Assembly (NCBI RefSeq): GCF_029960785.1
Contig: NZ_JASBQE010000093.1
Location: 1-46,578 of the forward strand
From: Polyangium sp. 15x6
GTDB lineage: Bacteria; Myxococcota_A; Polyangia; Polyangiales; Polyangiaceae
DNA: 46,578 nucleotides
Direction: 5' to 3'
The first letter of the stretch is position 1. Every line of letters begins with the position of its first letter. Made by a program: the position numbers and the translations under genes. Positions 15,731 through 23,720 of the stretch are shown here, one piece after another. The notes beneath the pieces are model-generated. The model did no database searches, had not been told where the DNA came from, and worked only from the letters and a program-made list of their open reading frames with translations.

Positions 15731-16812
15731 GGGCGCGATCGATTGGGGTTGTCGTGGCAGCGCTCGTCATCATCATCCTGGCCGCGTGCACGAGCCCCGA
15801 GGCGGCGCCCGAGCCGGCCGCCGCGGACGTGGGCCCGAAGAGCGCGGAGACGCCGTGGGTCGCGGCGCGCGCGCCGGGCGGGCTCTCGCTGCTCGAAGCG
15901 CCGGCCGAGCTCGTGCCGCCCGCGGGCGCGAAGGGCGCGGTCGTGCCGCCGTTCTCGGCGCGGATCACGAAGGTGCACGTGGAGCACGGCGAGCGCGTGG
16001 AGGAAGGCGCGCCGATCGCGGACGTGGTGATGCCGGAGCTCGCGCGCGCGGCGGGCGCGTTCGCCGCGGCGGGCACGCGGATCGGGGCGCACGGCAAGCG
16101 CAAGGCGCAGCTCGAAGATCTCCGGAAGGACGGGCTCGCGAAGCTCGCGGAGATCGCCGAGGTCGAGGGCACGCTCGCGGATGCGTCGGCGGCGCAGCAG
16201 ATGGCGCTCGCGACGCTGAAGATCGCTGGGCTCGGGCCGAAAGACGTGGCCTCGCTCGTGAGCTCGGGCGGCCTCGTGACGCTGAAGAGCCCGGTCGCGG
16301 GCGTGGTGACGGAGCTCGACGCGGCGCTCGGTGAGTCGCGCGAGCCCACGGGCGCGCCGATCGCGCGGATCGAGGGCGCGGGCGCGGCGCGGATCGAGGC
16401 GCGGTTCTCGCAGCGGCCGCCGCCGGGCGCGCGGTTCGTCTTCGTGGCCCCGCTCGGACAAACCACGGCGCTCACGCTCCTGAGCGAGGCGCCGAGCACG
16501 AACGGGCGGGACGGCACGGTGGCCGCGTGGTTCAAGCCCGCGGAGGCGCTGAACTTGCCGCATGGAACGCTGGGGAAGGTGCGCGTGTCGCCCGATCCGG
16601 GCGGCACGGCGGTGGCGATCCCCGCGGCGGCGGTGACGCTGAGGGACGGCGTCGCCGTGGTGTTGTCGCGAAAAACCGGCGCGCCTCTGCCGGTGAAGGT
16701 GCTGTCGAGCTCCGGGGCCGACGCGCTGGTCGAGGGGGATCTGCGCCCCGGGGACGAAGTGGCCGCCGACGCGTCGCGCGCGTTGCCCACGGCCGGAGGC
16801 GACGTCGATTGA
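15727..16812 (+). CDS. Periplasmic adaptor (membrane fusion protein) of an RND efflux system, lipoprotein
   Basis: The 361-aa protein has a lipoprotein signal (lipobox ILAAC, Cys21), so it is probably anchored to the inner membrane by lipid. A biotinyl/lipoyl-like half ('VVPPFSARITKVHVEHGERVEEGAPI'), a short helical hairpin (about 105-165), the second lipoyl half ('LKSPVAGVVTELDAALGE') and a beta-barrel/membrane-proximal part ('AIPAAAVTLRDGVAVVL') follow in the usual order. No Met- or His-rich metal-binding segment is seen, unlike CusB. The ATG at 15727 overlaps the previous stop by four bases, and its own stop overlaps the TTG start of the pump gene. Confidence 0.9.
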   Translation: MRARSIGVVVAALVIIILAACTSPEAAPEPAAADVGPKSAETPWVAARAPGGLSLLEAPAELVPPAGAKGAVVPPFSARITKVHVEHGERVEEGAPIADVVMPELARAAGAFAAAGTRIGAHGKRKAQLEDLRKDGLAKLAEIAEVEGTLADASAAQQMALATLKIAGLGPKDVASLVSSGGLVTLKSPVAGVVTELDAALGESREPTGAPIARIEGAGAARIEARFSQRPPPGARFVFVAPLGQTTALTLLSEAPSTNGRDGTVAAWFKPAEALNLPHGTLGKVRVSPDPGGTAVAIPAAAVTLRDGVAVVLSRKTGAPLPVKVLSSSGADALVEGDLRPGDEVAADASRALPTAGGDVD

Positions 16813-19800
16813 TCCCCGCACTGGTAAAACTCTCGATCCGGCATCGGGTCCTCGTCGTGGTGGTGACGCTCGTGCTCGCCGTCGTGGGGGCCTTTCTCGG
16901 GCGGCGGCTCGAGCTCGATGCGCTGCCGGACATCACGAACAACCAGGTGCTCGTGCTGACGAGCGCGCCCGGCCTCACGCCCGAGGAGGTCGAGCGGCAG
17001 GTGACGCGGCCGATCGAGCTCGCGCTCGGCGGGCTGCCGGGCCTCGAAGAGCACCGCAGTCTGTCGCGGTACGGGATCTCGTCGGTGACGATCGTCTTCG
17101 ACGACGCGGTGGATCCATGGCGCGCGCGGCAGATGGTCTCGGAGCGCATCGGGGCGGTCGCGGGCTCGCTGCCGCCGGGCGTGAGCGCGCCCGAGCTCGG
17201 GCCGGTGACGGGCGGGCTCGGCGAGATCTTTCACTTCACGTTGAGCTCGCCGTCGCGCTCGCTCGCGGAGCTTTACGAGCTCTCGTCGACGCGCGTGGCG
17301 CCGCTGCTCCGCGCGGTGCCAGGCGTCGTGGAGGTGAACCCGTGGGGCGGTGAGCGGCGCACGATCGAGGTCGTGGCCGATCCGGCGCGGCTCTCGCAGC
17401 GGCACATGACGCTCGGCGCGCTGCGCGAGGCGCTCGAACGATCGACCGGCAGCGCGCCCGGGGCGAGCTTGCCGCTCGGCCGTGGACAGGCGCTCCTCCG
17501 CGCGGTCTCGCGGCCGAAGGATCCTTCCGAGCTCGGGCACGCGATCGTCTCGCCGCTCGATCAGGAAGGGCGCGCGGTGCGCGTGTCGGACGTGGCGGAT
17601 CTGCGCGTGGGCGGGCTGCCGCGCATCGGCGCGGCGACGGCCGACGGCCGCGGCGAGGTCGTCTACGTGATGGTGCAGATGCTCCGGGGCGACAACGCGC
17701 TCGAGGTGATGGATCGGCTCCACGCGGAGATGCCCGCGGTGCGCGCGGCGCTGCCGGAGGATGTCTCGATCCAGCTCGTGTACGACCGGAGCCACCTCGT
17801 CGAGAGCACGCTGCGCACGGTGGGCAAGAGCTTGCTCGAAGGTGGCCTGCTCGTCGGCGTGGTGCTGTTCGCGATGCTCGGGAGCTTGCGCGCGGGGCTG
17901 CTCGTGGCCTCGGCGATCCCGCTCTCGATGCTGGGGGCGCTCTCGGGCATGGTGGCGCTCGGCATCCCGGGCAACCTGATGAGCCTCGGCGCCATCGATT
18001 TCGGCCTCGTCGTGGACGGCGCGGTCGTGATGGTCGAGCACCTCTTCCACGCCTCGCAGAAGGGGGCTCCCGCAGGAGGGCCTGAGCGGACATCGTGGGT
18101 GAGCCGCGTCAGCGCCGAGGTCGCGAGCCCGGTGTTCTTCTCGGTGCTGATCATCCTGATCGTGTACCTGCCGGTGCTCACGATGACGGGCGTCGACGGG
18201 AAGATGTTCCGGCCGATGGCGCTCACCGTGGTGTTCGCGCTGTTCACGTCGCTCGTCCTGTCGCTCACGTACGTGCCGGCGGCGATGAGCCTCATGCTGC
18301 GCCAGAAGGACGTGCCGGCGCGGGATCCGTGGCTCGTGCGGATGATCGATCGGATCTACGGGCCCACGCTTTCGTTCGTGGTCAAACGGCCCGTCCTCGT
18401 GGCCGCGACCGCGCTCGCGCTCTTCGCGGCGGGGGTCGTGCTCTACGTGCGGTCGGGCAGCGAGCTCGCGCCGCAGCTCGACGAGGGGGATCTCGTGGTG
18501 CAGACGACGCGCGCTCCGGACATCAGCCTGGAGACCGCGATCGTCGAGGCGGGCAAGCTCGAAGCCGCGGCGCGGAAGGTGCCCGAGGTGCTGCAGGTCG
18601 TCTCGCGCGTGGGCAGCCCCGCGGTCGCGACGGACATCATGGGCCTCGAACAGGCGGACGTGTTCCTCACGCTCGCGCCGCGGGACAAGTGGCGCCCGGG
18701 GCTCGAGCGCGAGGCGCTGATCGAGGAGATCCGGCGCGTGATCGACGCGGCCTCGCCGGGCGCGGATCCCTCGTTCACGCAGCCGATCCAGATGCGGTTC
18801 AACGAGCTGCTCGGCGGCGCCGTGTCGGACGTGGCCGTGAGCATCTACGGCGCGGATCTCGCGGTGCTCAGGCAACTCGCGGAGAAGATCGCGACCGAGA
18901 TCGCGGCCGAGAAGGGCGCGGCGGACGTGAAGGTGCTGGCGCCGCCGGACGTGTCGCTCATCGAGGTCGAGCCGAAGGCGCTCGAAGCATCGCTCGTGGG
19001 CCTCGGCGTCGGCGAGGTGCTCGACGCGGTGCAGGCGGTGCGAAACGGCATCGAGGTCGGCGCGACGTACGACGGGGCGATCCGGATCCCGGTGATCTTG
19101 CGGATCGCGGGCGCGCCCGGCGCGTTCGATCTGCCGAACCTGAGTTTGCCGACGCAGGCGGGCGGGCTCGTGCCGCTCGCGCGTGTGGCGAAGGTCGAGA
19201 CGCTGCCGACGCCGGGCCTCGTGAGCCGCAAGGACGGCGAGCGGCGCATCGTGGTGGGCTTCAACGTGCGCGGCGCGGATCTCGGCGATCTCGTGGCGCG
19301 GGCGCGGGCGCGCGTGGACAAGGCCGCCCCCGCGCCGCGCGGCTATCGCCTCGTCTGGGGCGGGCAATACGAGACGTTCCAGGAGGCCTCGCGGCGGCTG
19401 CTCGTCGTGGTGCCGGCGGCGGTCGCGCTCATCCTCGCGGCGCTCTTCGCGGCGTTTCGCAAGGTGAAACCGATGCTCGTGATCTTCACGAACGTGCCGT
19501 TCGCCTGTGTGGGCGGGATGGTGGCGCTCACGATCCGCGGCATGCCGGTGTCGATCTCCGCGGCCGTGGGGTTCATCGCGCTCTCGGGCGTGGCGGTGCT
19601 GAACGGCGTGGTCTTGCTCTCGCGCGTGCTCGCGAACGAGGCCGCGGGGCAGGATCCCGCGGCGGCGGCGGAGAGCGCGGCGCGGGCGCGGGCGCGTCCG
19701 GTGCTCATGACGGCGCTCGTGGCGGCGCTCGGGTTCGTCCCGATGATGCTCGCGCGCGGCGCCGGCTCCGAGGTGCAGCGGCCGCTCGCGACCGTGGTCG

Positions 19801-19943
19801 TGGGCGGGCTCGTGACCTCGACGCTGCTCACGCTCCTCATCGTGCCGAGCTTGTACGGCTGGATCGGGCGAGGTCGCCGCGGGCAGCCGGCGGAGGCTCC
19901 TTCTCCGCCGGAGGGTTCGTCCGGCGCTACGATGGCGGCGTGA
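16809..19943 (+). CDS. Heavy-metal efflux RND transporter, CusA/CzcA type
   Basis: The 1044-aa inner-membrane pump has the length of CusA/CzcA. Heavy-metal RND hallmarks are 'LPDITNNQVLVLTSAPGLTPEEVE' near the N-terminus and 'GAIDFGLVVDGAVVMVEHLF' in the fourth membrane helix. Asp397, Asp403 and Glu410 there are equivalent to the proton-relay residues Asp402, Asp408 and Glu415 recalled for CzcA, with a constant offset of five. Two copies of the RND topology are visible (helix, large periplasmic loop, five-helix block). The frame is open well upstream, but a TTG at 16809 overlaps the adaptor stop as TTGA, matching the style of the operon. The metal cannot be assigned from sequence; Cu/Ag or Co/Zn/Cd are the usual choices. 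Confidence 0.93.
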   Translation: MIPALVKLSIRHRVLVVVVTLVLAVVGAFLGRRLELDALPDITNNQVLVLTSAPGLTPEEVERQVTRPIELALGGLPGLEEHRSLSRYGISSVTIVFDDAVDPWRARQMVSERIGAVAGSLPPGVSAPELGPVTGGLGEIFHFTLSSPSRSLAELYELSSTRVAPLLRAVPGVVEVNPWGGERRTIEVVADPARLSQRHMTLGALREALERSTGSAPGASLPLGRGQALLRAVSRPKDPSELGHAIVSPLDQEGRAVRVSDVADLRVGGLPRIGAATADGRGEVVYVMVQMLRGDNALEVMDRLHAEMPAVRAALPEDVSIQLVYDRSHLVESTLRTVGKSLLEGGLLVGVVLFAMLGSLRAGLLVASAIPLSMLGALSGMVALGIPGNLMSLGAIDFGLVVDGAVVMVEHLFHASQKGAPAGGPERTSWVSRVSAEVASPVFFSVLIILIVYLPVLTMTGVDGKMFRPMALTVVFALFTSLVLSLTYVPAAMSLMLRQKDVPARDPWLVRMIDRIYGPTLSFVVKRPVLVAATALALFAAGVVLYVRSGSELAPQLDEGDLVVQTTRAPDISLETAIVEAGKLEAAARKVPEVLQVVSRVGSPAVATDIMGLEQADVFLTLAPRDKWRPGLEREALIEEIRRVIDAASPGADPSFTQPIQMRFNELLGGAVSDVAVSIYGADLAVLRQLAEKIATEIAAEKGAADVKVLAPPDVSLIEVEPKALEASLVGLGVGEVLDAVQAVRNGIEVGATYDGAIRIPVILRIAGAPGAFDLPNLSLPTQAGGLVPLARVAKVETLPTPGLVSRKDGERRIVVGFNVRGADLGDLVARARARVDKAAPAPRGYRLVWGGQYETFQEASRRLLVVVPAAVALILAALFAAFRKVKPMLVIFTNVPFACVGGMVALTIRGMPVSISAAVGFIALSGVAVLNGVVLLSRVLANEAAGQDPAAAAESAARARARPVLMTALVAALGFVPMMLARGAGSEVQRPLATVVVGGLVTSTLLTLLIVPSLYGWIGRGRRGQPAEAPSPPEGSSGATMAA

Positions 19944-20632
19944 AGCTCTTCGTGGTGGAGGACGAGGCCAAGATGGCCCGCCTGCTCGAGCGCGGCCTGC
20001 GCGAGGAAGGCCATCAGGTGGACCTCGCGAGCAATGGCACCGAGGCGCTCGAGCAGGGCCTCGGGGTCGTCTACGACGTCATCATCCTCGACTGGTCGCT
20101 CCCGGGGATGGATGGCGTCTCGCTCTTGCGGCGATGGCGGGAGCGCGGGCTCAAGACGCCGGTCCTCCTGCTGACGGCGCGCGGGACGGTGGGCGAGCGC
20201 GTGACGGGCCTGCGGGCCGGCGCGGACGATTACCTGGTCAAACCTTTCGACTTCGAAGAGCTCGTGGCGCGGCTCGAGGCGCTGCACCGGCGCGGGGCGG
20301 GGCACGAGGCGCTGACGCGGCTCGGGCCGATCACGCTGGACGCGCGGCGCCGGGTGATCACGCGGGACGGCGCCGAGGAGAGCCTGACGGCGCGGGAATA
20401 TGCGCTCTTGTCGGAGCTCGCGGGCCACGCGGGGGAGGCGCTGACGCGGACGGAGCTGCTCGGCACGGTGTGGGGGACCGGGTTCGACGGGGCGCCGAAC
20501 GTGGTCGATGTGTACGTGGGGTATTTGCGGAGCAAGCTGCGGAGCCTTTGCGGGGATGCCGTGACGATCCAGGCCGTGCGCGGCGTGGGATATCGGCTCG
20601 TGGTCGCGAAGCCGCCCAGGAGCGAATCGTGA
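19940..20632 (+). CDS. OmpR-family response regulator of the efflux operon
   Basis: The 230-aa protein has a receiver domain (1 to about 120) with acidic pocket Glu7/Asp8, phospho-acceptor Asp51 ('IILDWSLPG'), Thr79 and Lys101 ('DDYLVKPF'). A winged-helix DNA-binding domain follows at about 130-225, with 'LTAREYALLSELAGHAGEALTRTELL', 'NVVDVYVGYLRSKL' and 'IQAVRGVGYRL'. It resembles CusR/CopR/PcoR-type metal regulators. The start is GTG at 19940, overlapping the pump stop as GTGA. It is probably activated by the kinase encoded next and acts on the repeats at 14421-14451. Confidence 0.94.
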   Translation: MKLFVVEDEAKMARLLERGLREEGHQVDLASNGTEALEQGLGVVYDVIILDWSLPGMDGVSLLRRWRERGLKTPVLLLTARGTVGERVTGLRAGADDYLVKPFDFEELVARLEALHRRGAGHEALTRLGPITLDARRRVITRDGAEESLTAREYALLSELAGHAGEALTRTELLGTVWGTGFDGAPNVVDVYVGYLRSKLRSLCGDAVTIQAVRGVGYRLVVAKPPRSES

Positions 20633-21993
20633 GGGTCCGGGCGCGGCTCGTTCTTTTTGGCGCGGCGTTGCCGTCGCTCGCGCTGGTGATCGCCGTGGGC
20701 GTGGCGGGCGTGGTGTTCCGCGGGAGCTTGCTCGGGGCGCTGGATCGAGCGCTGCTCGCGCAGGCGGCCGTGGAGAGCGTGAGCCTCTTCGACGGTCCGA
20801 CGGGCGTGCCGCACGTGCACCTCGGAAAATCGCCGCTCGCAGACAACGTGCGCTCGTTCGTGCCGATGGCGGGGCTTTACGATGGGACGGGCAAGCTCGT
20901 CTCGCATTTCCCCGAGAATGGCTGGATTCCCGATCCGCCGGCCGCGGACGTGGGATCCGAGGGGCCACGCCTTTCCACGTATCGGTCGTCCGATGGGCGC
21001 TGGGTGCGTTCGCTCGTGGTGGCCGTGCGCGCGCCGTGGGGCGAGCCGTACGTGCTCACGCTGCAGAGCTCGCTCGCGGAGGTCGACGCGACGATGCGGC
21101 TTTACTGGCAAGCGACGCTGGGGCTCGTGGCCGTGGCGGCGGCGCTTTTGTTTTTCTTGCAATGGGTGCAAGCGGGCCGGATGAGCCGGCGCATCGGCGA
21201 TATGACGGCGCAGCTCCCGGAGCTCCGCGGCGGCGCGCTCGCGTGGCGCCTGCCCCCGGATCCGACGGGTGACGAGATCGCGGATCTGCGCGTGGCGCTG
21301 GCGGAGGCGATGGAGCGGCTGCGGGCGGCGCGGGATGCGCAGGAGCGGCTGATCGCGAATGCGGCGCACGAATTGCGTACGCCGCTCGGATTGATGCGGA
21401 CGGAGATGGATCTCGCGTTGCGGAAGGAGCGGAGCGCGGAGGAGCTGCGGGAGGCGCTGTCCGAGGCGCGCGGCGAGGTGACGCGTCTGTCGAACCTGGC
21501 CGCGCGGCTGCTCGATCTCGCGGCGCTCGGGAAGGTGACGTGGGAGGCGAAGCCCGGGGATCTTTCGGCCGTGGTGCGGGAAGCGGCGGAGGCGTGCGAA
21601 GGGGAGGCGGAGGCGCGCGGGGTGAAAATCACGTTGTCGCTGCCGGAGGAGGCACAGGCCGCGTTCGAGGCGCAGACGGCGCGGCAGGCGATCGACAATT
21701 TGCTGTCGAACGCAATGGGCCACGCGTCCCGGGGGACGACGATTTCAGTGGGGATCGAGGCGGCGGGGGAGGTGTGGCGCATCTCGGTGGAGGACGAGGG
21801 AGAAGGCGTCCGGGCCGAGGAAGCGGAGCATATCTTCGAGCCGTTTTTTCGGGGAGCGAAGGCGAAGCAAGGGCAGGGGGCGGGGCTCGGTTTGTCGATC
21901 GTCCGGGAGATCGCGCGGCGGCACGGGGGGAAGGTGTATCTCGCGCCGAAGGAGGGGCGGGGGGCGCGGTTCGTCGTGGAAATACCGCGGTAG
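20629..21993 (+). CDS. Sensor histidine kinase of the efflux operon
   Basis: The 454-aa protein has two membrane helices (about 7-29 and 162-180) flanking a periplasmic sensor region of about 130 residues with His62, His64 and His93, possible metal ligands (inference). A HAMP-like linker, then a HisKA domain with the phospho-acceptor His247 ('ANAAHELRTPL'), then an HATPase domain with N box 'QAIDNLLSNAMGHA', G1 'VEDEGEGV', F box 'IFEPFFRG' and G2 'GAGLGLSIVREIARRHGG' follow. The order and size match CusS/CopS-type kinases. The start is GTG at 20629, overlapping the regulator stop as GTGA, so it ends a five-gene translationally coupled operon. Confidence 0.93.
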   Translation: MRVRARLVLFGAALPSLALVIAVGVAGVVFRGSLLGALDRALLAQAAVESVSLFDGPTGVPHVHLGKSPLADNVRSFVPMAGLYDGTGKLVSHFPENGWIPDPPAADVGSEGPRLSTYRSSDGRWVRSLVVAVRAPWGEPYVLTLQSSLAEVDATMRLYWQATLGLVAVAAALLFFLQWVQAGRMSRRIGDMTAQLPELRGGALAWRLPPDPTGDEIADLRVALAEAMERLRAARDAQERLIANAAHELRTPLGLMRTEMDLALRKERSAEELREALSEARGEVTRLSNLAARLLDLAALGKVTWEAKPGDLSAVVREAAEACEGEAEARGVKITLSLPEEAQAAFEAQTARQAIDNLLSNAMGHASRGTTISVGIEAAGEVWRISVEDEGEGVRAEEAEHIFEPFFRGAKAKQGQGAGLGLSIVREIARRHGGKVYLAPKEGRGARFVVEIPR

Positions 21994-22211
21994 GGGGCGG
22001 GAGCGGGAGTTCCGCTTGCGCGTGGTCCGTCGGGGAGGAGAATCGCTCGTCGTCGAGACACCCCGACGCGATATTTCCCGCGGCATGACACCATTGCTGC
22101 GGGATTTGTGCTCATGCATCGCTATCCCTCGTCCATGCCCGGCAAGCATGGCAGGGGCGTAATAATGAGCTATCCTCACGTTTTTCGCAGCATCGTCATT
22201 TCTCATGCCTC

Positions 22212-23720
22212 GTGTTGCCCGTGGCCCTCCTGGCGGGTTGTGTCGAGGCTCCCTCGGGAGCCCCCGCCGCGCCCGCGGCGCAAGGGTCCGCGTCCGCCGC
22301 GCATGTCTCTGCGCCCTTCGACGTGGAAGGCGCCATGCGCGCGGCCCGGATCGCGCTCCGGCCCGAGGGCGGACGCTGGCTCGGCGCCGGGCGGGCCCAT
22401 CGGCTCGTGGCCATGGCGGATGGGCTCGAAATCGTGCCCCTCGCGCCGGCGATCTCGGCTGCGCAATCACCCCGCGAGGGCGCGCCCTTCCGCATCAAAG
22501 CCACCCGCCTCGCGCGGGGCGAGCGCGTGATCCACGGCGTCGGGCCCGAGGCGCGCGTCGAGAAGGGAAGCCACCTCGTGGTCGAGAAGCGCGAATTCGC
22601 GCAGCACATCGACAATCGCGAGGAAGGGGTCGAGATCTCCTATTCCTTCGCGCATCCCCCGGCGGGCGAGGGCGACCTCCGCGTCGTGCTCGACGTGGAG
22701 GGGGAGACCTTCGTCGGCCGCACGGGCGAGGGGCTGCATTTCGCCGACCCCACGACCGGGGTCGGCGTCCGCTTCGGGCAAGCCACCTGGATCGACGCCC
22801 GCGGCAAGCGCAGCCCGGTCCGCGTGCGCGTCGAGGGCTCGCACATCGAGCTGCGCGTCAAGGAGGCGGTGCTCGCGTCCTCCGCGTATCCGGCGGTGCT
22901 CGATCCGCTCATCTCGCCCGAGTTTGGCATGGACGAGCCCACGCTCGCCCTCGGGTCGAGGAGAAGGCATCAGCCGGTCGTGGCGTGGAATGGCAGCTCG
23001 TACCTCGTCGCCTGGCAGGATGGCAACGATCAGCGTCTCCACGGCACGCGATTCGCCTCGAATGGCACCCTGATCGACGCCGTCGACCTCCCTTTGACCA
23101 CCGCTGCGGTCAGCAATTACGCTCTCGCCAGCGACGGCTCCGGTTTTTTTCTGACCTACAAGAGCTCGACGCCCGGCCTCTACGGCCAGCACTACGACGG
23201 CAATGGTCAGGCCGTCGGCACGCCGATCACCCTCGGCACGGAGACCGCCTACAACAGCGATAGCGTGGTTTTCGATGGGACGAACTACGTGGCCGTGTGG
23301 CTCGAGGGCGGCGCGGCCCGTCGCGCGCGCATCACGACGGCGGGGCAGGTCCTCGATCCCGGCGGCGTGATCATCGCTGCTGCATCCAGCGTGGACATCG
23401 CCTCGAACGGCGCGGGGTCGTTCGTCACGTGGACCGGCCCGAATGAGCTCGTCGGCACGAACCTGGACGCGCAGGGCAACCTCCTCCATCCCGCGGGGGT
23501 CGCCCTGACGGCGCCTGGCTTTGAAATATGGGATGCGGGCGTCACATGGGCAGGGCAAACCTACTTCGTCGCGTACGGGCGATACGATGGCGAGGACAAT
23601 GCCTACATGGCCGGGACGCGCATCGACCCGGTGCAAGGCACGCCCCTCGATCTCGCGTGGGCGTCGCTCCCAGTTATTACGAGAACATCAAGAGGCCCGA
23701 CATCGGGAGCGACGGCGTGA
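22212..23720 (+). CDS. Large repeat lipoprotein, N-terminal fragment (gene broken by frameshift)
   Basis: The readable 502 residues begin with a lipobox-like segment (VALLAGC) but without the usual basic N-terminus. A better start lies in another frame: ATG 22165, with AGGGG seven bases upstream. One extra base in the T5 run at 22181-22185 would join that start to this frame and give a normal lipoprotein signal, so a one-base deletion is suspected. After an N-terminal domain (about 25-235, ending 'YPAVLDPLI') come repeats built around 'FDGTNYVAVW'-like cores. Real homology ends near residue 485; the last residues before the stop at 23720 are out-of-frame, because the protein continues in the frame of the next entry from about 23665. 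Function unknown, probably surface-exposed. Confidence 0.7.
   Translation: MLPVALLAGCVEAPSGAPAAPAAQGSASAAHVSAPFDVEGAMRAARIALRPEGGRWLGAGRAHRLVAMADGLEIVPLAPAISAAQSPREGAPFRIKATRLARGERVIHGVGPEARVEKGSHLVVEKREFAQHIDNREEGVEISYSFAHPPAGEGDLRVVLDVEGETFVGRTGEGLHFADPTTGVGVRFGQATWIDARGKRSPVRVRVEGSHIELRVKEAVLASSAYPAVLDPLISPEFGMDEPTLALGSRRRHQPVVAWNGSSYLVAWQDGNDQRLHGTRFASNGTLIDAVDLPLTTAAVSNYALASDGSGFFLTYKSSTPGLYGQHYDGNGQAVGTPITLGTETAYNSDSVVFDGTNYVAVWLEGGAARRARITTAGQVLDPGGVIIAAASSVDIASNGAGSFVTWTGPNELVGTNLDAQGNLLHPAGVALTAPGFEIWDAGVTWAGQTYFVAYGRYDGEDNAYMAGTRIDPVQGTPLDLAWASLPVITRTSRGPTSGATA

Noticed and set aside
15594..19367. Very long minus-strand open frame (1257 codons) opposite the efflux genes
   Set aside because: Antisense shadow of high-GC coding DNA. 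The product is Arg/His/Ala-rich low complexity, with no domain, and the plus-strand genes are clear family members.
22153..22167. TGGCAGGGGC considered as a sigma-54 promoter before the broken lipoprotein gene
   Set aside because: The -12 element and spacing do not fit, and the AGGGG is better explained as a ribosome binding site for ATG 22165.
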